From positions 1 through 39,138 of the IMG/VR virus record IMGVR_UViG_3300030118_006532: 39,138 nt of DNA; one strand, 5' to 3'. Below, piece after piece: positions 7,188-17,500 of the stretch (positions are counted from its first letter, which is position 1; each line of letters starts with the position of its first letter). The translations under genes and the position numbers were made by a program. The notes below the pieces were generated by a model. It was not told the origin of the DNA. It did no database searches and saw only the letters and a program-made list of their open reading frames with translations. This DNA comes from a virus.

Positions 7188-8486
7188 ATGAGTGCATCAG
7201 CTTCATCAAAATATTCTCATTTAGTCATCAATAAAGATGGTAAGACAGCAAATATTCAGGCGAAAACAATTCAATTTAATTATTATGAGAGTTTATATTC
7301 TCCAATAGTTACTGCTACTTTATCATTTATAGATTCTGGAGGATCAATTAAAGCTGATAAAGAGCAAGATTCAAATGAAAGATTAACTAATATACATGAT
7401 GGATTACCAATCACTGGGTTAGAGAATGTTGAAATCAAAATTGAATCTAAATTTGGAACTTTAGATTTTAAAAAAAATCCATTAAAAATAAATTCAGCAC
7501 CAGTTATATCTCAAGAATCAAATAGACAAACAGTTTTTTTATCCATGAACTCAGCATCTGCTATTACAAATAATGATTCTCCAATCGCAAGAAAATTCAA
7601 AGGAGTTATAAGTGAGACAGTTACTAAAATATTAACTAATGATCTTAAAATAACTAATAATAGAATTAAAATTGATAAAACTAAAAATTCTTATTCTTTT
7701 GTAGGTAAAAGAAGAGGTGGGTTAGATATAATTAACGATCTTTGTCGAAGATCAGTACCAGAAAATGGTGATGCTGGTTATTTCTTTTACGAAACACAGG
7801 ATGGATTTAATTTTAGATCTATTGATAAATTGATTGAAGAAGGTATTGACAAAATAAAATCAGATGCATCATATAAAACAAGTCATACTTATTTCTATGA
7901 TGGTGTTTTAACAAACTCTGCAGAAAATGATTTTAAAATTTTAATTGAACCAAGATTTACAAAAGATCAAGATGTTCTTACCGCATTAAAAGAAGGGCAC
8001 TATTACAGTCATAATATATTTTATGATCCAAGAACACAAAAAAAGGATGAAAGAACATTTAAATTAGAAAAGGGTGGTTTGAAAAAAACTTTAGGTAAAC
8101 CTAAACTTTCTTTAGAAGATAGAATTAAAAGTTTCACAAAAGTAAATATGCATATTTTAGATATTGGTAGTCAAGAACCAGGAGTTGATGTTAATCCAAA
8201 TAATGATCCAAGAGAATGGTTAGCTACTTCAAGAGCAAGGTATAATCTTTTACATACTCAAATGATGTTTATTCAAGTTCCATGTAATCTTGAGTTAAAG
8301 GCAGGTGAAGTTATTCGATGTGAAATTGAATTTCCTGGTGAAAAAAAGGAGGAGGGATCTGTGAGTCAACAACAAAGCGGAAATTATTTAATACTTCATT
8401 TGTGTCATAGTTTTAATACTGATAGGTCTTTTACATCTATGACCGTTGTTCGTGATACTTATGGACTACATACTAATAAAGGTTAG
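7188..8486 (+). CDS. 27: Baseplate hub subunit gp27
   Basis: A 432-residue protein matching the T4 gp27 family (T4: 391 residues). Gp27 is the trimeric torus at the centre of the baseplate that carries gp5 and accepts the tube. Signature stretches are the N-terminal IQFNYYESLYSPIVTATLSF and IDSGG, a central domain with FVGKRRGGLDIINDLCRRSV (about 170-190), and FFYETQDGFNFRSIDKLIEEG. The C-terminus has MMFIQVPCNLELKAGEVIRC, typical of the hub domain that binds the next ring. It begins three bases after the upstream gene and is followed two bases later by gp5, the canonical 27-5 pairing. Confidence 0.85.
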   Translation: MSASASSKYSHLVINKDGKTANIQAKTIQFNYYESLYSPIVTATLSFIDSGGSIKADKEQDSNERLTNIHDGLPITGLENVEIKIESKFGTLDFKKNPLKINSAPVISQESNRQTVFLSMNSASAITNNDSPIARKFKGVISETVTKILTNDLKITNNRIKIDKTKNSYSFVGKRRGGLDIINDLCRRSVPENGDAGYFFYETQDGFNFRSIDKLIEEGIDKIKSDASYKTSHTYFYDGVLTNSAENDFKILIEPRFTKDQDVLTALKEGHYYSHNIFYDPRTQKKDERTFKLEKGGLKKTLGKPKLSLEDRIKSFTKVNMHILDIGSQEPGVDVNPNNDPREWLATSRARYNLLHTQMMFIQVPCNLELKAGEVIRCEIEFPGEKKEEGSVSQQQSGNYLILHLCHSFNTDRSFTSMTVVRDTYGLHTNKG

Positions 8487-8488
8487 AT

Positions 8489-9529
8489 ATGAACAATAGT
8501 AAGCAAAAATCAACTTTTTTTGGTGAGGACGTTAAATTCTGGTTAGGTCGTGTCGTCAGTTATGAAGCACAGGAAGAACAAGCAAGTGGTACTGGATCAT
8601 GGGGGTGGAGATATAAAGTTAGAATATTTGGTGCCTATGCTGATGATGAGATTACAGATAGTGATGTTGTATATGCAACTTGTATGATTCCAAATACAGC
8701 AGGAACTGGAGCAGCAGCTGGATATAAAACTTTGAGAATATCACAAGGAGATACTGTTTTTGGATTTTATATGGCACCCGATGATGGATTCCCAGTAATT
8801 ATAGGATCATTAGGACGCACTGATGCTACAAAAGATAATCCGCAGGTATTAAGTGGTTTTACATCTGAAAAGAAACCAGGATTAACTGGTCGTCAAGAAG
8901 CAAATGAAAAAGATGGTCCAAATATACCAGCGTTAGATGCTTCAACTGCGTCTAAAGGATCTGGAAAAGGGAAATCTGTAAATACAAGTGCTATGAGTGA
9001 TCAGTTAGGAATTGATCCTAATGAAGAACCAAAAGTTGACGCAATTAAAGATCCCCCAACTCCTATAACAGATAAAGGTCAAGAAATAATTGACAGTGGA
9101 CAAACTTCAACTTCAACAAAACAAACTGTTGCTGATAGACGTGCAGCAAGAAAAAAATATGAAGAAGAAGTTGAAAAATTGAAAGAGAGTCAAGGTGGTG
9201 TTATATTTCATGATCAAGATGAAAAATTGAGGGAAGATATATTATTTAAATCTAGAGGTGAAAATAGTAATTTTATTAATCAAGTCGCAGAAAAAAATAA
9301 TTTAAATGCTAAAGAAGTTAGTCAAATTATCACAAGCACAGAGAGAGAGGATCAATCTGTTAAAAAAGAATTACTTTATAGTATTGGAGACAGTGCTCAA
9401 GAAAATATTGATTATGATCTTGACACTGATTTTCAAATTACACCAAAATATCTTGAAGATGGGGTTAGTATCAATCCAAAATGGTCTGAAGAAAGAATCA
9501 AAGATCAAGAGTCTTTCACTCTTTTCTAA
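8489..9529 (+). CDS. 5: Baseplate central spike protein gp5, OB-fold part
   Basis: A 346-residue protein. Residues 12-115 are the gp5 OB-fold domain: FWLGRVVSYEAQEEQASG, then WRYKVRIFGAYADDE, CMIPNTAGTGAAAGYKTLRI and FGFYMAPDDGFPVIIGSLGR. This domain sits on gp27 and starts the needle. In T4 it is followed by a lysozyme domain and a triple beta-helix. Here the remainder (120-346) is a charged helical linker with no lysozyme motif and no octapeptide beta-helix repeats. The rest of a longer spike seems to be supplied by the next two genes. The start follows gp27 by two bases, with AAAGG upstream. The OB call is strong; the absence of lysozyme is seen directly. Confidence 0.8.
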   Translation: MNNSKQKSTFFGEDVKFWLGRVVSYEAQEEQASGTGSWGWRYKVRIFGAYADDEITDSDVVYATCMIPNTAGTGAAAGYKTLRISQGDTVFGFYMAPDDGFPVIIGSLGRTDATKDNPQVLSGFTSEKKPGLTGRQEANEKDGPNIPALDASTASKGSGKGKSVNTSAMSDQLGIDPNEEPKVDAIKDPPTPITDKGQEIIDSGQTSTSTKQTVADRRAARKKYEEEVEKLKESQGGVIFHDQDEKLREDILFKSRGENSNFINQVAEKNNLNAKEVSQIITSTEREDQSVKKELLYSIGDSAQENIDYDLDTDFQITPKYLEDGVSINPKWSEERIKDQESFTLF

Positions 9530-9535
9530 TAAATA
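9528..9535 (+). promoter_or_regulatory. AATAAATA late-promoter-like box
   Basis: AATAAATA overlaps the gp5 stop and lies 22 bases before the next start codon. It is one base from the T4 late core TATAAATA. No Shine-Dalgarno sequence is visible between it and the ATG at 9558. Confidence 0.4.
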
Positions 9536-9557
9536 ACTAACAAAGCAAATTCTCCTA

Positions 9558-11444
9558 ATGTCTGAAATACGGGAAAACGAAACTACTGAAATTTTTAGAG
9601 GCAAAAGTTTACCTCCAGAATTTTTATCTGGACGCACATTAGATTATGCTGTTAATATGATTAAAGATAATCCTTTAGATGATACGAGTCAGAATATAAT
9701 TTCTAGATTTCAGGAGGACTATCCTCAATTAAAAAGTATTTTTCCTCGTACATCTGAAGAACTTCAAAATTTATCAGAAAAGGAAAAAAAAGAACGTAAT
9801 CGAAGATTTCAAGAAAATTACAAAAGAAGTGGTAAGGAAAATGTAGGATCAGCTTCAGAGACTACAGGACAATCAATTATTATGGCTGACGCTTCTGGAA
9901 ATGGATTTTATGATCAAGTAGAAGCTGATATGGGTAATTTTTTTGATAGAGTTACAAAAATCGGAACCTCTGGACTAAATCTTTCATCTGAAATTAATGA
10001 CATAGTTAGTAAAGTAAGTGCGTCTTCAAATCAATTCATAGGTCAAATTGGTAACGGGTTATCAGATTCAATGGTTGGATTTATGAAAAGTGGTATGGCC
10101 GCACAAGCAACCCAAATATTTGCCTTATACCCTACAAATCCAGCTTTGGCAGTCAAAATAATAACCTCCATACAAAAAAGTTTAATCCCTCCAGCAAAAA
10201 GTTTGTTTAATGGGATGGATTGTCTGACATCTAAAGTTGGAAACGCATTAGTTTCAACAATTAAAGATATGATTACGGGTATGATGAAAAATGTTATTAA
10301 TGCTGCATCTTGTGCTGTCCAACAATTTGTTGGTGGATTAGTTGGGAAGATAACAGGATTGATTGACGGTTTAATAGGACCTCTTTTAAATCCAATATCA
10401 TCAATACTTAAATCTTCATTTAATGTTAAACAGGCAATATTTGGTGGATTAAATACGATGAAAAAGGTTGGCAGTTTATTCAGTTGTGGTGAGCAATCAC
10501 CTACAAACGCAACTAGTAAGTTTGTGATTGATGCTGGTCCAAAAGCAAGTAAAAGTGAAATTGAAAAAAATAAAAAAATAAATGCAGCAATCACTGCTGC
10601 TAATTCAGCTACAAGTGCTTTAGATGGTATTTCTAGTGGTTTAAGTAATTTTGAAAAAAACTATGGACAATGGAGTATTTTTGGATCTAAAATTAATGAA
10701 GCTGGTAATCACGGTATAGGTAATTGTTATACTGGAAATGTTTTTGCTTGTGGAGCACCAAAAGTTGAAATTTTTGGTGGTGCTGGTGGTAGAGGTGCCA
10801 CTGGTGAGGTGATACTTGGAAAATTTGTTGATAATTTAGATAAAGATGACATTTATGGAGATATTAAAAGAACTGGTAGTATTTTAGGTGTTAACATCAC
10901 ATCGCCAGGTGAAGGATATACTGAGGCTCCATTAATATCATTTTCGGATAATTGTAATCAGGGGTATGGGGCATATGGTAAAGCAGTGATTGATACAAAT
11001 CAAAATTCTCCCACCTATGGTCAGTTAATTGATATTATCATTACATCACCTGGTACAAATTATCCGACGGATGGATATTCTATAGTTGACGAAGAAAATG
11101 TAGATGGTGTTACTATTTTAGATAGTAATAACTCTGAGGTATATGTTGATAAAGTTATAGTTGATAATGGTGGAAGTAATTTCAATCCTGAAGAAGATGA
11201 TTTAGAGAATGATGACATGTCTTTAATAATTAATAATGATATTAATAGTCCTAATTTCGGAACTATTACTGGTGTAGATATTATCGAACAAATTGGTTAT
11301 GATGATCTTCCTACTTTAAACATAAAATCAAAAACTGGTGTAAATGCTGTTCTTCGTCCAGTATTGAAAGTTAGAAAAAGAGTTGTATCTGAACAAGTTT
11401 TACAAAGAGTTCAGTGTGTTGGTAATTTCCCAAGGACAAATTAA
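9558..11444 (+). CDS. Hub-associated virion protein, likely gp5 continuation
   Basis: A 628-residue protein. The N-terminus (1-110) is charged. Residues 115-320 are small-residue-rich helices with CAVQQFVGGLVGKITGLIDG and MKKVGSLFSCGEQS, stretches that I associate with the C-terminal part of long gp5 hub proteins of marine T4-like phages. The C-terminal part (about 440-560) has strand repeats of the type ITSPGEGYTEAPLISF and ITSPGTNYPTDGYS, a module also found in the 2053-residue fibre. I see no peptidoglycan hydrolase motif. It is probably a separate polypeptide that extends the gp5 spike or hub. The start lacks a Shine-Dalgarno sequence but has its own late-promoter-like box. Confidence 0.55.
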   Translation: MSEIRENETTEIFRGKSLPPEFLSGRTLDYAVNMIKDNPLDDTSQNIISRFQEDYPQLKSIFPRTSEELQNLSEKEKKERNRRFQENYKRSGKENVGSASETTGQSIIMADASGNGFYDQVEADMGNFFDRVTKIGTSGLNLSSEINDIVSKVSASSNQFIGQIGNGLSDSMVGFMKSGMAAQATQIFALYPTNPALAVKIITSIQKSLIPPAKSLFNGMDCLTSKVGNALVSTIKDMITGMMKNVINAASCAVQQFVGGLVGKITGLIDGLIGPLLNPISSILKSSFNVKQAIFGGLNTMKKVGSLFSCGEQSPTNATSKFVIDAGPKASKSEIEKNKKINAAITAANSATSALDGISSGLSNFEKNYGQWSIFGSKINEAGNHGIGNCYTGNVFACGAPKVEIFGGAGGRGATGEVILGKFVDNLDKDDIYGDIKRTGSILGVNITSPGEGYTEAPLISFSDNCNQGYGAYGKAVIDTNQNSPTYGQLIDIIITSPGTNYPTDGYSIVDEENVDGVTILDSNNSEVYVDKVIVDNGGSNFNPEEDDLENDDMSLIINNDINSPNFGTITGVDIIEQIGYDDLPTLNIKSKTGVNAVLRPVLKVRKRVVSEQVLQRVQCVGNFPRTN

Positions 11445-11447
11445 AAT

Positions 11448-11993
11448 ATGTCAGATCAAGCTAGGCAATATGAAATATTTGGTCAAAAATTATTGATCGA
11501 AACTGGAGGTAATAAAGTAGGTTTTCCTGGACCTTCTGCATATATCTTAGAGTCTATAACAGATGATGGTGTTCGATATAATCAATCATTACATGATGGT
11601 AGTGGTTTATCAAGAATCTACGCTGAAAAAAGACTTCAAGTAGAATGTGGAATAAAAAATAATGTAAATGACATTAGTTATCAATTAGTTTCTCATAAAG
11701 GAGAAATAGCGATAAATGCTGAAGGTAGTTGGGTTAGAATTAAAGGTAAAAACATTTGTTTAGAAGCAACAGATCAACTTGTGTTACAGGGTGGTAAAGT
11801 AAGAATTGGTTATGAACAGAGGGGAAGAACCGATAAAATTGATCTTGTCGCTCAAAAAATTAATGCTAGTTGTCGTGGAGGTAATATTGGAGATCTCCTT
11901 CGCACTAGTAATATATTTCAGGCATTTAGTGGTAGTTATGTAATTGATAGTTTAGTGAGTGGTGTCACTAAAGGTGTAGGAAAATTCGGATAG
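11448..11993 (+). CDS. Small beta-rich spike-like protein
   Basis: A 181-residue protein I cannot name. Residues 80-140 alternate short strands and turns: GEIAINAEGSWVRIKG, then KNICLEATDQLVLQGGKVRI. This resembles the repeats of triple-stranded beta-helix spikes at the end of gp5/VgrG-type proteins. The N-terminus YEIFGQKLLIETGG and PGPSAYILESITDDG also look like fibre or spike sequence. It follows the hub protein by three bases, with AAGGA upstream, and precedes the first large fibre gene. I infer a tail-spike needle or baseplate part. No metal-binding HxH tip motif is seen. Confidence 0.5.
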   Translation: MSDQARQYEIFGQKLLIETGGNKVGFPGPSAYILESITDDGVRYNQSLHDGSGLSRIYAEKRLQVECGIKNNVNDISYQLVSHKGEIAINAEGSWVRIKGKNICLEATDQLVLQGGKVRIGYEQRGRTDKIDLVAQKINASCRGGNIGDLLRTSNIFQAFSGSYVIDSLVSGVTKGVGKFG

Positions 11994-12002
11994 GATAGTA
12001 TT

Positions 12003-14561
12003 ATGTCTCAATTTCCAATAGAAAATTTAAATGTAAATCAAGGAGATTCTGTATTTGAAACTTTATACATTACAAGTAAATTATTTTATGATTTTAATGA
12101 AGACAATGTAAAGGCAAAAAATTTAATTACGGATGGATTTTTATCTGTGGGATCAACTGCCACATTTTCATCAGATGTGAATATTTCTGGAAAATTAAAT
12201 GTTTCTAATTTTGAGGCAAGTGGAAGCATATCTGCTGATAGTTATGAAAATTTTCAATTATTTGATTTACCAGTTGGAATAGAAAATGAATCATCTTTTG
12301 CTCCTAATAGAATTATAAGAGTTAATGAGGAAGGAACTGGATATGAGTTAATCGATAGTATTGAAATTACACAATCACCCGCAAGAAGTCTTGGAATAAG
12401 TAATGATGGCACAATTTATGAAGGAACTGCCTCAACTGTAGATGGTAAGTTACAAATAACGGGTGTTTCAACATCATTATTTAATGTGAATGATAAGGTA
12501 AAAATATTTGGTGTTACTAATACAAGTATTGGATCCACTGTTCCTTTAGCAGCAGATACAATGACTGTTACTTCAATTCCTACAGAAGGTGGTTCAACTG
12601 CTAGAACATATTATTATTGGGTGTCTGAATATAATTTATCAACAGGTCAAGTTGGTGCTGCTGTATCGATGACACCAATATCTGGAACAAAAAATACCAC
12701 TCTTGATAATATGAATGATGTAACTCATATTTCTTTAACTTTGAGTAGAAGTTCCACTACTAATGGTTTACTCATTTACCGTCAAGAATTTGTAGGTAGT
12801 GGTGATGTTACAAATAGAAATACTGCGGATGGCAAATTAATCGCAATTTTAGGTAGAAAAGAATTAGGAACTTCAACTCTTAATTTAATTAACTATAAAG
12901 ATTTTGGTAATTATGATCAAACAGCATGGGCTGGTAAAGGAGAAAGTAATGAATTTATTGGATCTGGAACCACAACTAATCAAATTCATTTTCCTTTGAC
13001 TCCATCAGGACATAAAAGGGGATGGGCAATTGATACTGTAGTTTCTCTTGGTTCAAGTGTAATTAATTTATCTGAAAATTACAATCTAAATTCTGATAAC
13101 TCTGTAAAAATAGTTCATGATAACACTTTTGCTTTCTCATCTGTGATTGATACTCTTTCTGCTACTGGTGGTAATACACTCGTATTGAGTGGTGGAACAT
13201 ATATAACAAATAAATTAATTATCCCTACTGGATTTACACTTCAAGGTAGTGGAAAAAATACAATAATTAAAAGACAATATTTTGGTAGTGATTTAACTGA
13301 TGGTGGTGGAAATAATTTATCTGTTGATGGTAATTTTGTTGGAATTGGAACTACAAATGGATCTGATGTGACAATTTCAAATATTACATTTGATGGTAAT
13401 AATGTTAACAATGTTAATTTTGAAGATGATAGTGATAATTATCTCCTATACTTCAAAGGAATATCTTCTTCTTTGTTTAAAGATATTGAAATTAGAAATT
13501 CATCAGGTTCTGGTTTATATTTGAGAGAATCTCAAAGAGTATCTGTTGAAAATAGCACTTTTGTTGATGGATCTTTAACTGATAGATTTTATTATCAACC
13601 TATTGATGCTCAAAGTTCAAAAGTTTTTAGATTAAATGATTGTTTGATTGAAAATTTTCCAGGATCAGTTGACATTTCTGTAGTTGAAGTTGCATCGACT
13701 GGTGGTAATATTATTCGTAATTGTGGAACTGGTATCGATGTATATGCTACAGGTAAAATTACTACAAGTAATAATATTATTTTAGGACCTGCTGATGAAT
13801 GGTTCCCATCACCAGACATTTATGATAGTGATTGGGATGGAATAAATATCTACATTACTAGAGGTAATACTTTTGAAGGTCCTGTTCTACAGTACCTAGA
13901 AGATGGTAATCCGAAGGATATCAGTTCAACTCAATTAAGTATGTTGAGTGCTGGAATTGGTACAATGGTTGGATTGGGTGGAACAAATGCTAGTCAAGTA
14001 AGTCTTGGTGCGACATTCTTACCTTTCAATTTCCTAACTCCAAATTCAGGAACATTTGGAAGAGAAAATGGTTACATTCAAGTTGGTTTAACATCAGATC
14101 AAACAGCTACTCTTGGAATATCTTCTAGTATAGGATACCAAATTATAGCTGCTGAATTTCAAAATGTTCCAACTGGTCTTTCAACTACTGTTGGTATTGC
14201 TACTGGATATTGGGGAGGTGATGGTGCGTTTACTGGTAATCTTGGTGGAGGAACTAAAATTGGTTCAGGATGCACTAACTATGTTATTCGATTATCCGAT
14301 AGTAACCAAGTATCAACATTTGCTGAAGGTGATGTTGTTAAACTAGTAGGACATGAACTAACACCTGATCCAAGTACTCTTGAATTTACTGTTGGTAAAA
14401 TTCATGATGGAGCACTCAAACATTTAGAGTTAAGGTTCAATCCGAATCCTGGAACCACCACTATCGATACGACTGGTGGATCGAATGCAACTCCTAATAC
14501 GGGATTTATTTTCAAGAAAAAAGTTTTTTTAATCGCTAAAGGAAGAGTAGGAGTGACTTAA
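12003..14561 (+). CDS. Large virion fibre protein with right-handed beta-helix
   Basis: An 852-residue protein. The N-terminus (40-85) has shaft-like repeats such as VGSTATFSSDVNISGKLNVS. Residues 185-290 look like an Ig/FN3-type beta domain (YYYWVSEYNLSTGQVG). Residues 385-585 form a pectate-lyase-like beta-helix: LVLSGGTYITNKLIIPTGF, GFTLQGSGKNTIIKR, VTISNITFDGNNV and GSGLYLRESQRVSVENSTF, one strand triplet per turn. The C-terminus is a further beta region ending FLIAKGRVGVT. Such helices often bind or cut polysaccharide in tailspikes, but I see no catalytic residues to assign. The start has AGGAT upstream. It opens a run of five tandem fibre genes with one- to three-base gaps. Confidence 0.6.
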   Translation: MSQFPIENLNVNQGDSVFETLYITSKLFYDFNEDNVKAKNLITDGFLSVGSTATFSSDVNISGKLNVSNFEASGSISADSYENFQLFDLPVGIENESSFAPNRIIRVNEEGTGYELIDSIEITQSPARSLGISNDGTIYEGTASTVDGKLQITGVSTSLFNVNDKVKIFGVTNTSIGSTVPLAADTMTVTSIPTEGGSTARTYYYWVSEYNLSTGQVGAAVSMTPISGTKNTTLDNMNDVTHISLTLSRSSTTNGLLIYRQEFVGSGDVTNRNTADGKLIAILGRKELGTSTLNLINYKDFGNYDQTAWAGKGESNEFIGSGTTTNQIHFPLTPSGHKRGWAIDTVVSLGSSVINLSENYNLNSDNSVKIVHDNTFAFSSVIDTLSATGGNTLVLSGGTYITNKLIIPTGFTLQGSGKNTIIKRQYFGSDLTDGGGNNLSVDGNFVGIGTTNGSDVTISNITFDGNNVNNVNFEDDSDNYLLYFKGISSSLFKDIEIRNSSGSGLYLRESQRVSVENSTFVDGSLTDRFYYQPIDAQSSKVFRLNDCLIENFPGSVDISVVEVASTGGNIIRNCGTGIDVYATGKITTSNNIILGPADEWFPSPDIYDSDWDGINIYITRGNTFEGPVLQYLEDGNPKDISSTQLSMLSAGIGTMVGLGGTNASQVSLGATFLPFNFLTPNSGTFGRENGYIQVGLTSDQTATLGISSSIGYQIIAAEFQNVPTGLSTTVGIATGYWGGDGAFTGNLGGGTKIGSGCTNYVIRLSDSNQVSTFAEGDVVKLVGHELTPDPSTLEFTVGKIHDGALKHLELRFNPNPGTTTIDTTGGSNATPNTGFIFKKKVFLIAKGRVGVT

Positions 14562-17500
14562 ATGGCAGACAATACTAATGTTAATAATAATGCGGCTGTT
14601 GTAGTTGTAGGTAGAACTGCTCCAGTTCCTCCTGGTCAACAAAAATCTGAAAAATCAATTCCTGTTGTTATAGCAAATGACCAATCAACAATTCCCGTTG
14701 CTGAACAGAATAAAGTTCAGTCGGAAGTTGCTCTGTCTCTCTTAGGAATTCCAAGATCTGAGGTTGCTCTTGGTATTTTTGCGGATGTTAACACTTATGA
14801 TGTAAATCCAACAGAATGGACATCAACACCAGAGCAATATGGAGAAGTTTCAGCAGGAACAACGACTGTTTATACGGGTGCTGGATCAACAATCATGGGA
14901 TGGGGATTAACTCATGTTCCTGAAGAATCTGGTGCATTAATTGAAGCACCACCTGATAAAAATGCGGTCTTAACTTCAAAAAGATTTTTTAGATATCAAC
15001 CTGGTCGTGTCTCTGCTGCTACATTTGGTGTAAAAACCACAACTATTGCTAGTACAGGTGTGGGTATAGGAAATCCAGCAATTCGTAAATATGGTATATT
15101 TGATAATTATGATGGGTATTATTGGGAGACTAGAAATAGTGGAGAAGGAGATAATTTTTGTGTTGTTAGAAGAACTCAGTCAATTACACCAAGCAATCCT
15201 TTAGTATTTCCAACTCAACAGACAGATGATTATGGTGTTACAAATCCATTAGATCCAACTGCTCCTAGAGCATCTGAATCTCTTCCAGGCGAAGGCACTC
15301 CACCACTTCCAACAAATCCACCAACTCTTCCTGATGGATATAAAAATCAAGAATTTGGGCATTTGGTCATCATTCGAGATAGTTTATTGATGACTCATGC
15401 TGGAGTATATGATCCTTCAATACTACAACCAGAAAGTAAAGTCAGCATCAGTACAGTATCAGATGGATATGTTCTTGAAATTCCAAATGCTACAAAACAA
15501 ATAACACATACAACTTATGATATTCAAACTGGTTTGATGGTGATTACAACTAATGGTAATCATGAATTTCATCTAGGAAAATTTTTGACATTGTATGACA
15601 TTACTATGACATGTAATGTAACTGGATCTCCAGTGAATAAAGTATATCCAAATAGAAAGGATGGATATAATGTTGTTGGCATAAACTCAGCAACTCAATT
15701 TGTTGTCAATGTTGGTGTATCAACTGTTCCCACAACTTATGTTTCAGGTGGATGGGCAGTTGGATTATCCACAGGTCAATATGTAAGGTATACAAAAGGA
15801 ATTAATGAGAGTGTAATAGGTGGTTTAAATGATGATCAAATTTATAAACTTAATGGTATTACAGTAGATACTTCTAGTGGAATATGTACCGCAAGTTTAA
15901 TACAAATAAGCACTGGTTCAGATGAACAAGTTGTAACTGGTTTAACTAACAACACTAACTATACAAATCATAGTTTAGTTACTCCAGTTCCATTTTTATT
16001 ACCAGTTCGTCAAAATCTCACAACACTCGTTGGAAGAGGTAGCACGGTTACTTCAAATAGTCACGGTAAATATTCTACAATAGAAACAAATGATGCGAAT
16101 GTTGACTCTGCGGGCACAGGAATGTTTCCATATGTTTACGAAGATAGTTCTGGAAATACAGAAGGATACATCGATACAAGAGCATCTACTAATGCAGAAT
16201 TATCCACTCTAGCAACTGAAGTTGATAAAGTTAATAATGCATTTCATAAATGGGTAAATCAAAATGTTCATATTGATTTTTGGAATGTTTATGAATACCG
16301 AGTTCCAAGATCAAGATTTAGTGGAGATAGATTAGATGCCTTGACTGATACTCTACGATTTAGTGATGCTGTGGCTACCGATAAACCAGGAGCTATAGTT
16401 GTAGATTCAAATACAGGTGAAACTGTGACTGATACAAGTATATGGGATCTTGATTTTACAAAAGTTACCATGTATAAAGTTGAGTTCTCATGGTATGGTG
16501 CTGTTGGTGCCATGTTCCTTGCTTATGTTCCTGTTGGACCTGGTGAAGCAAGGTGGGTGCGTGTTCATCATTTAAGAGCATCTAACCAATTGAAAATCGC
16601 TTCTCTTGGTAATGCGACTCTTCCAATTACATATATGGTTTATGGTGGAGGTAATCCGAATTGTCTTGGATATGCTAATAATTTAAGAAAAGAAACTCAA
16701 TATAAGACATCTTCTGAACATATTGTTAAATATGGTGCTTCATATTATATTGATGGTGGAGATAGGGGAACTGTAAAATTATTCAGTCATGCCACAGATA
16801 CAACTATTGACGTATATGGGTCGAAAAGAACTTTTGTTGTTGGAACTGGATCTACTGAGGTTGGACTAACAACCGCAGCGAGCACAAGTGAACAACCATA
16901 CATTTATGCTAATTCAAACTCTGGATTATCAACAACTTTTTATGTTGGAGCAAAAGTAATTACAGGACAAGCTTTAGATCAAAACATAAGAATTGATCAT
17001 GTTGGTATTTCAAGTAATAGATTGTATTTAAATGCTCCATTATCAACTACAAGTTTAAGTACAATTACAATTGTACCAGATAGACCAGTATCTTTAATTG
17101 GACTTAAATGTAGAGATTTTATTCAAAGTAGTACTGGACAATCAGTGAGAAATAGAACTCAAGTTTATCCAACTCGATTATCAACTGGATCAACTGGACA
17201 AATTGTTAAAGTTGATTTACTTAAAACTCCAATTTTTCAAACAGACCATATTATTACAAATAACACAGGTCCAGTTATTCCAACACTTACAAATATTGGT
17301 AGAAGAGGAAAACCCACAAAAGTTGGTCTTGGATTAACTGCTTACATTGGAACTCATATTTTTAAACCTGCTTTAAGTTCACTAACAGATGCTATTAAGG
17401 TTGTAACCAATGGTGGTGGAACTGCATCTGCTGGTGATACTCCTGATATAGCAAACAATGCGAATGGAGCAGTTTATGATTCTTCCACTGGAATAATTAC

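Noticed and set aside
10043-10594. 183-codon open frame on the minus strand
   Set aside because: It lies wholly inside the 628-residue hub gene, has a hydrophobic composition produced by the antisense of a helical region, and has no ribosome binding site or family match.
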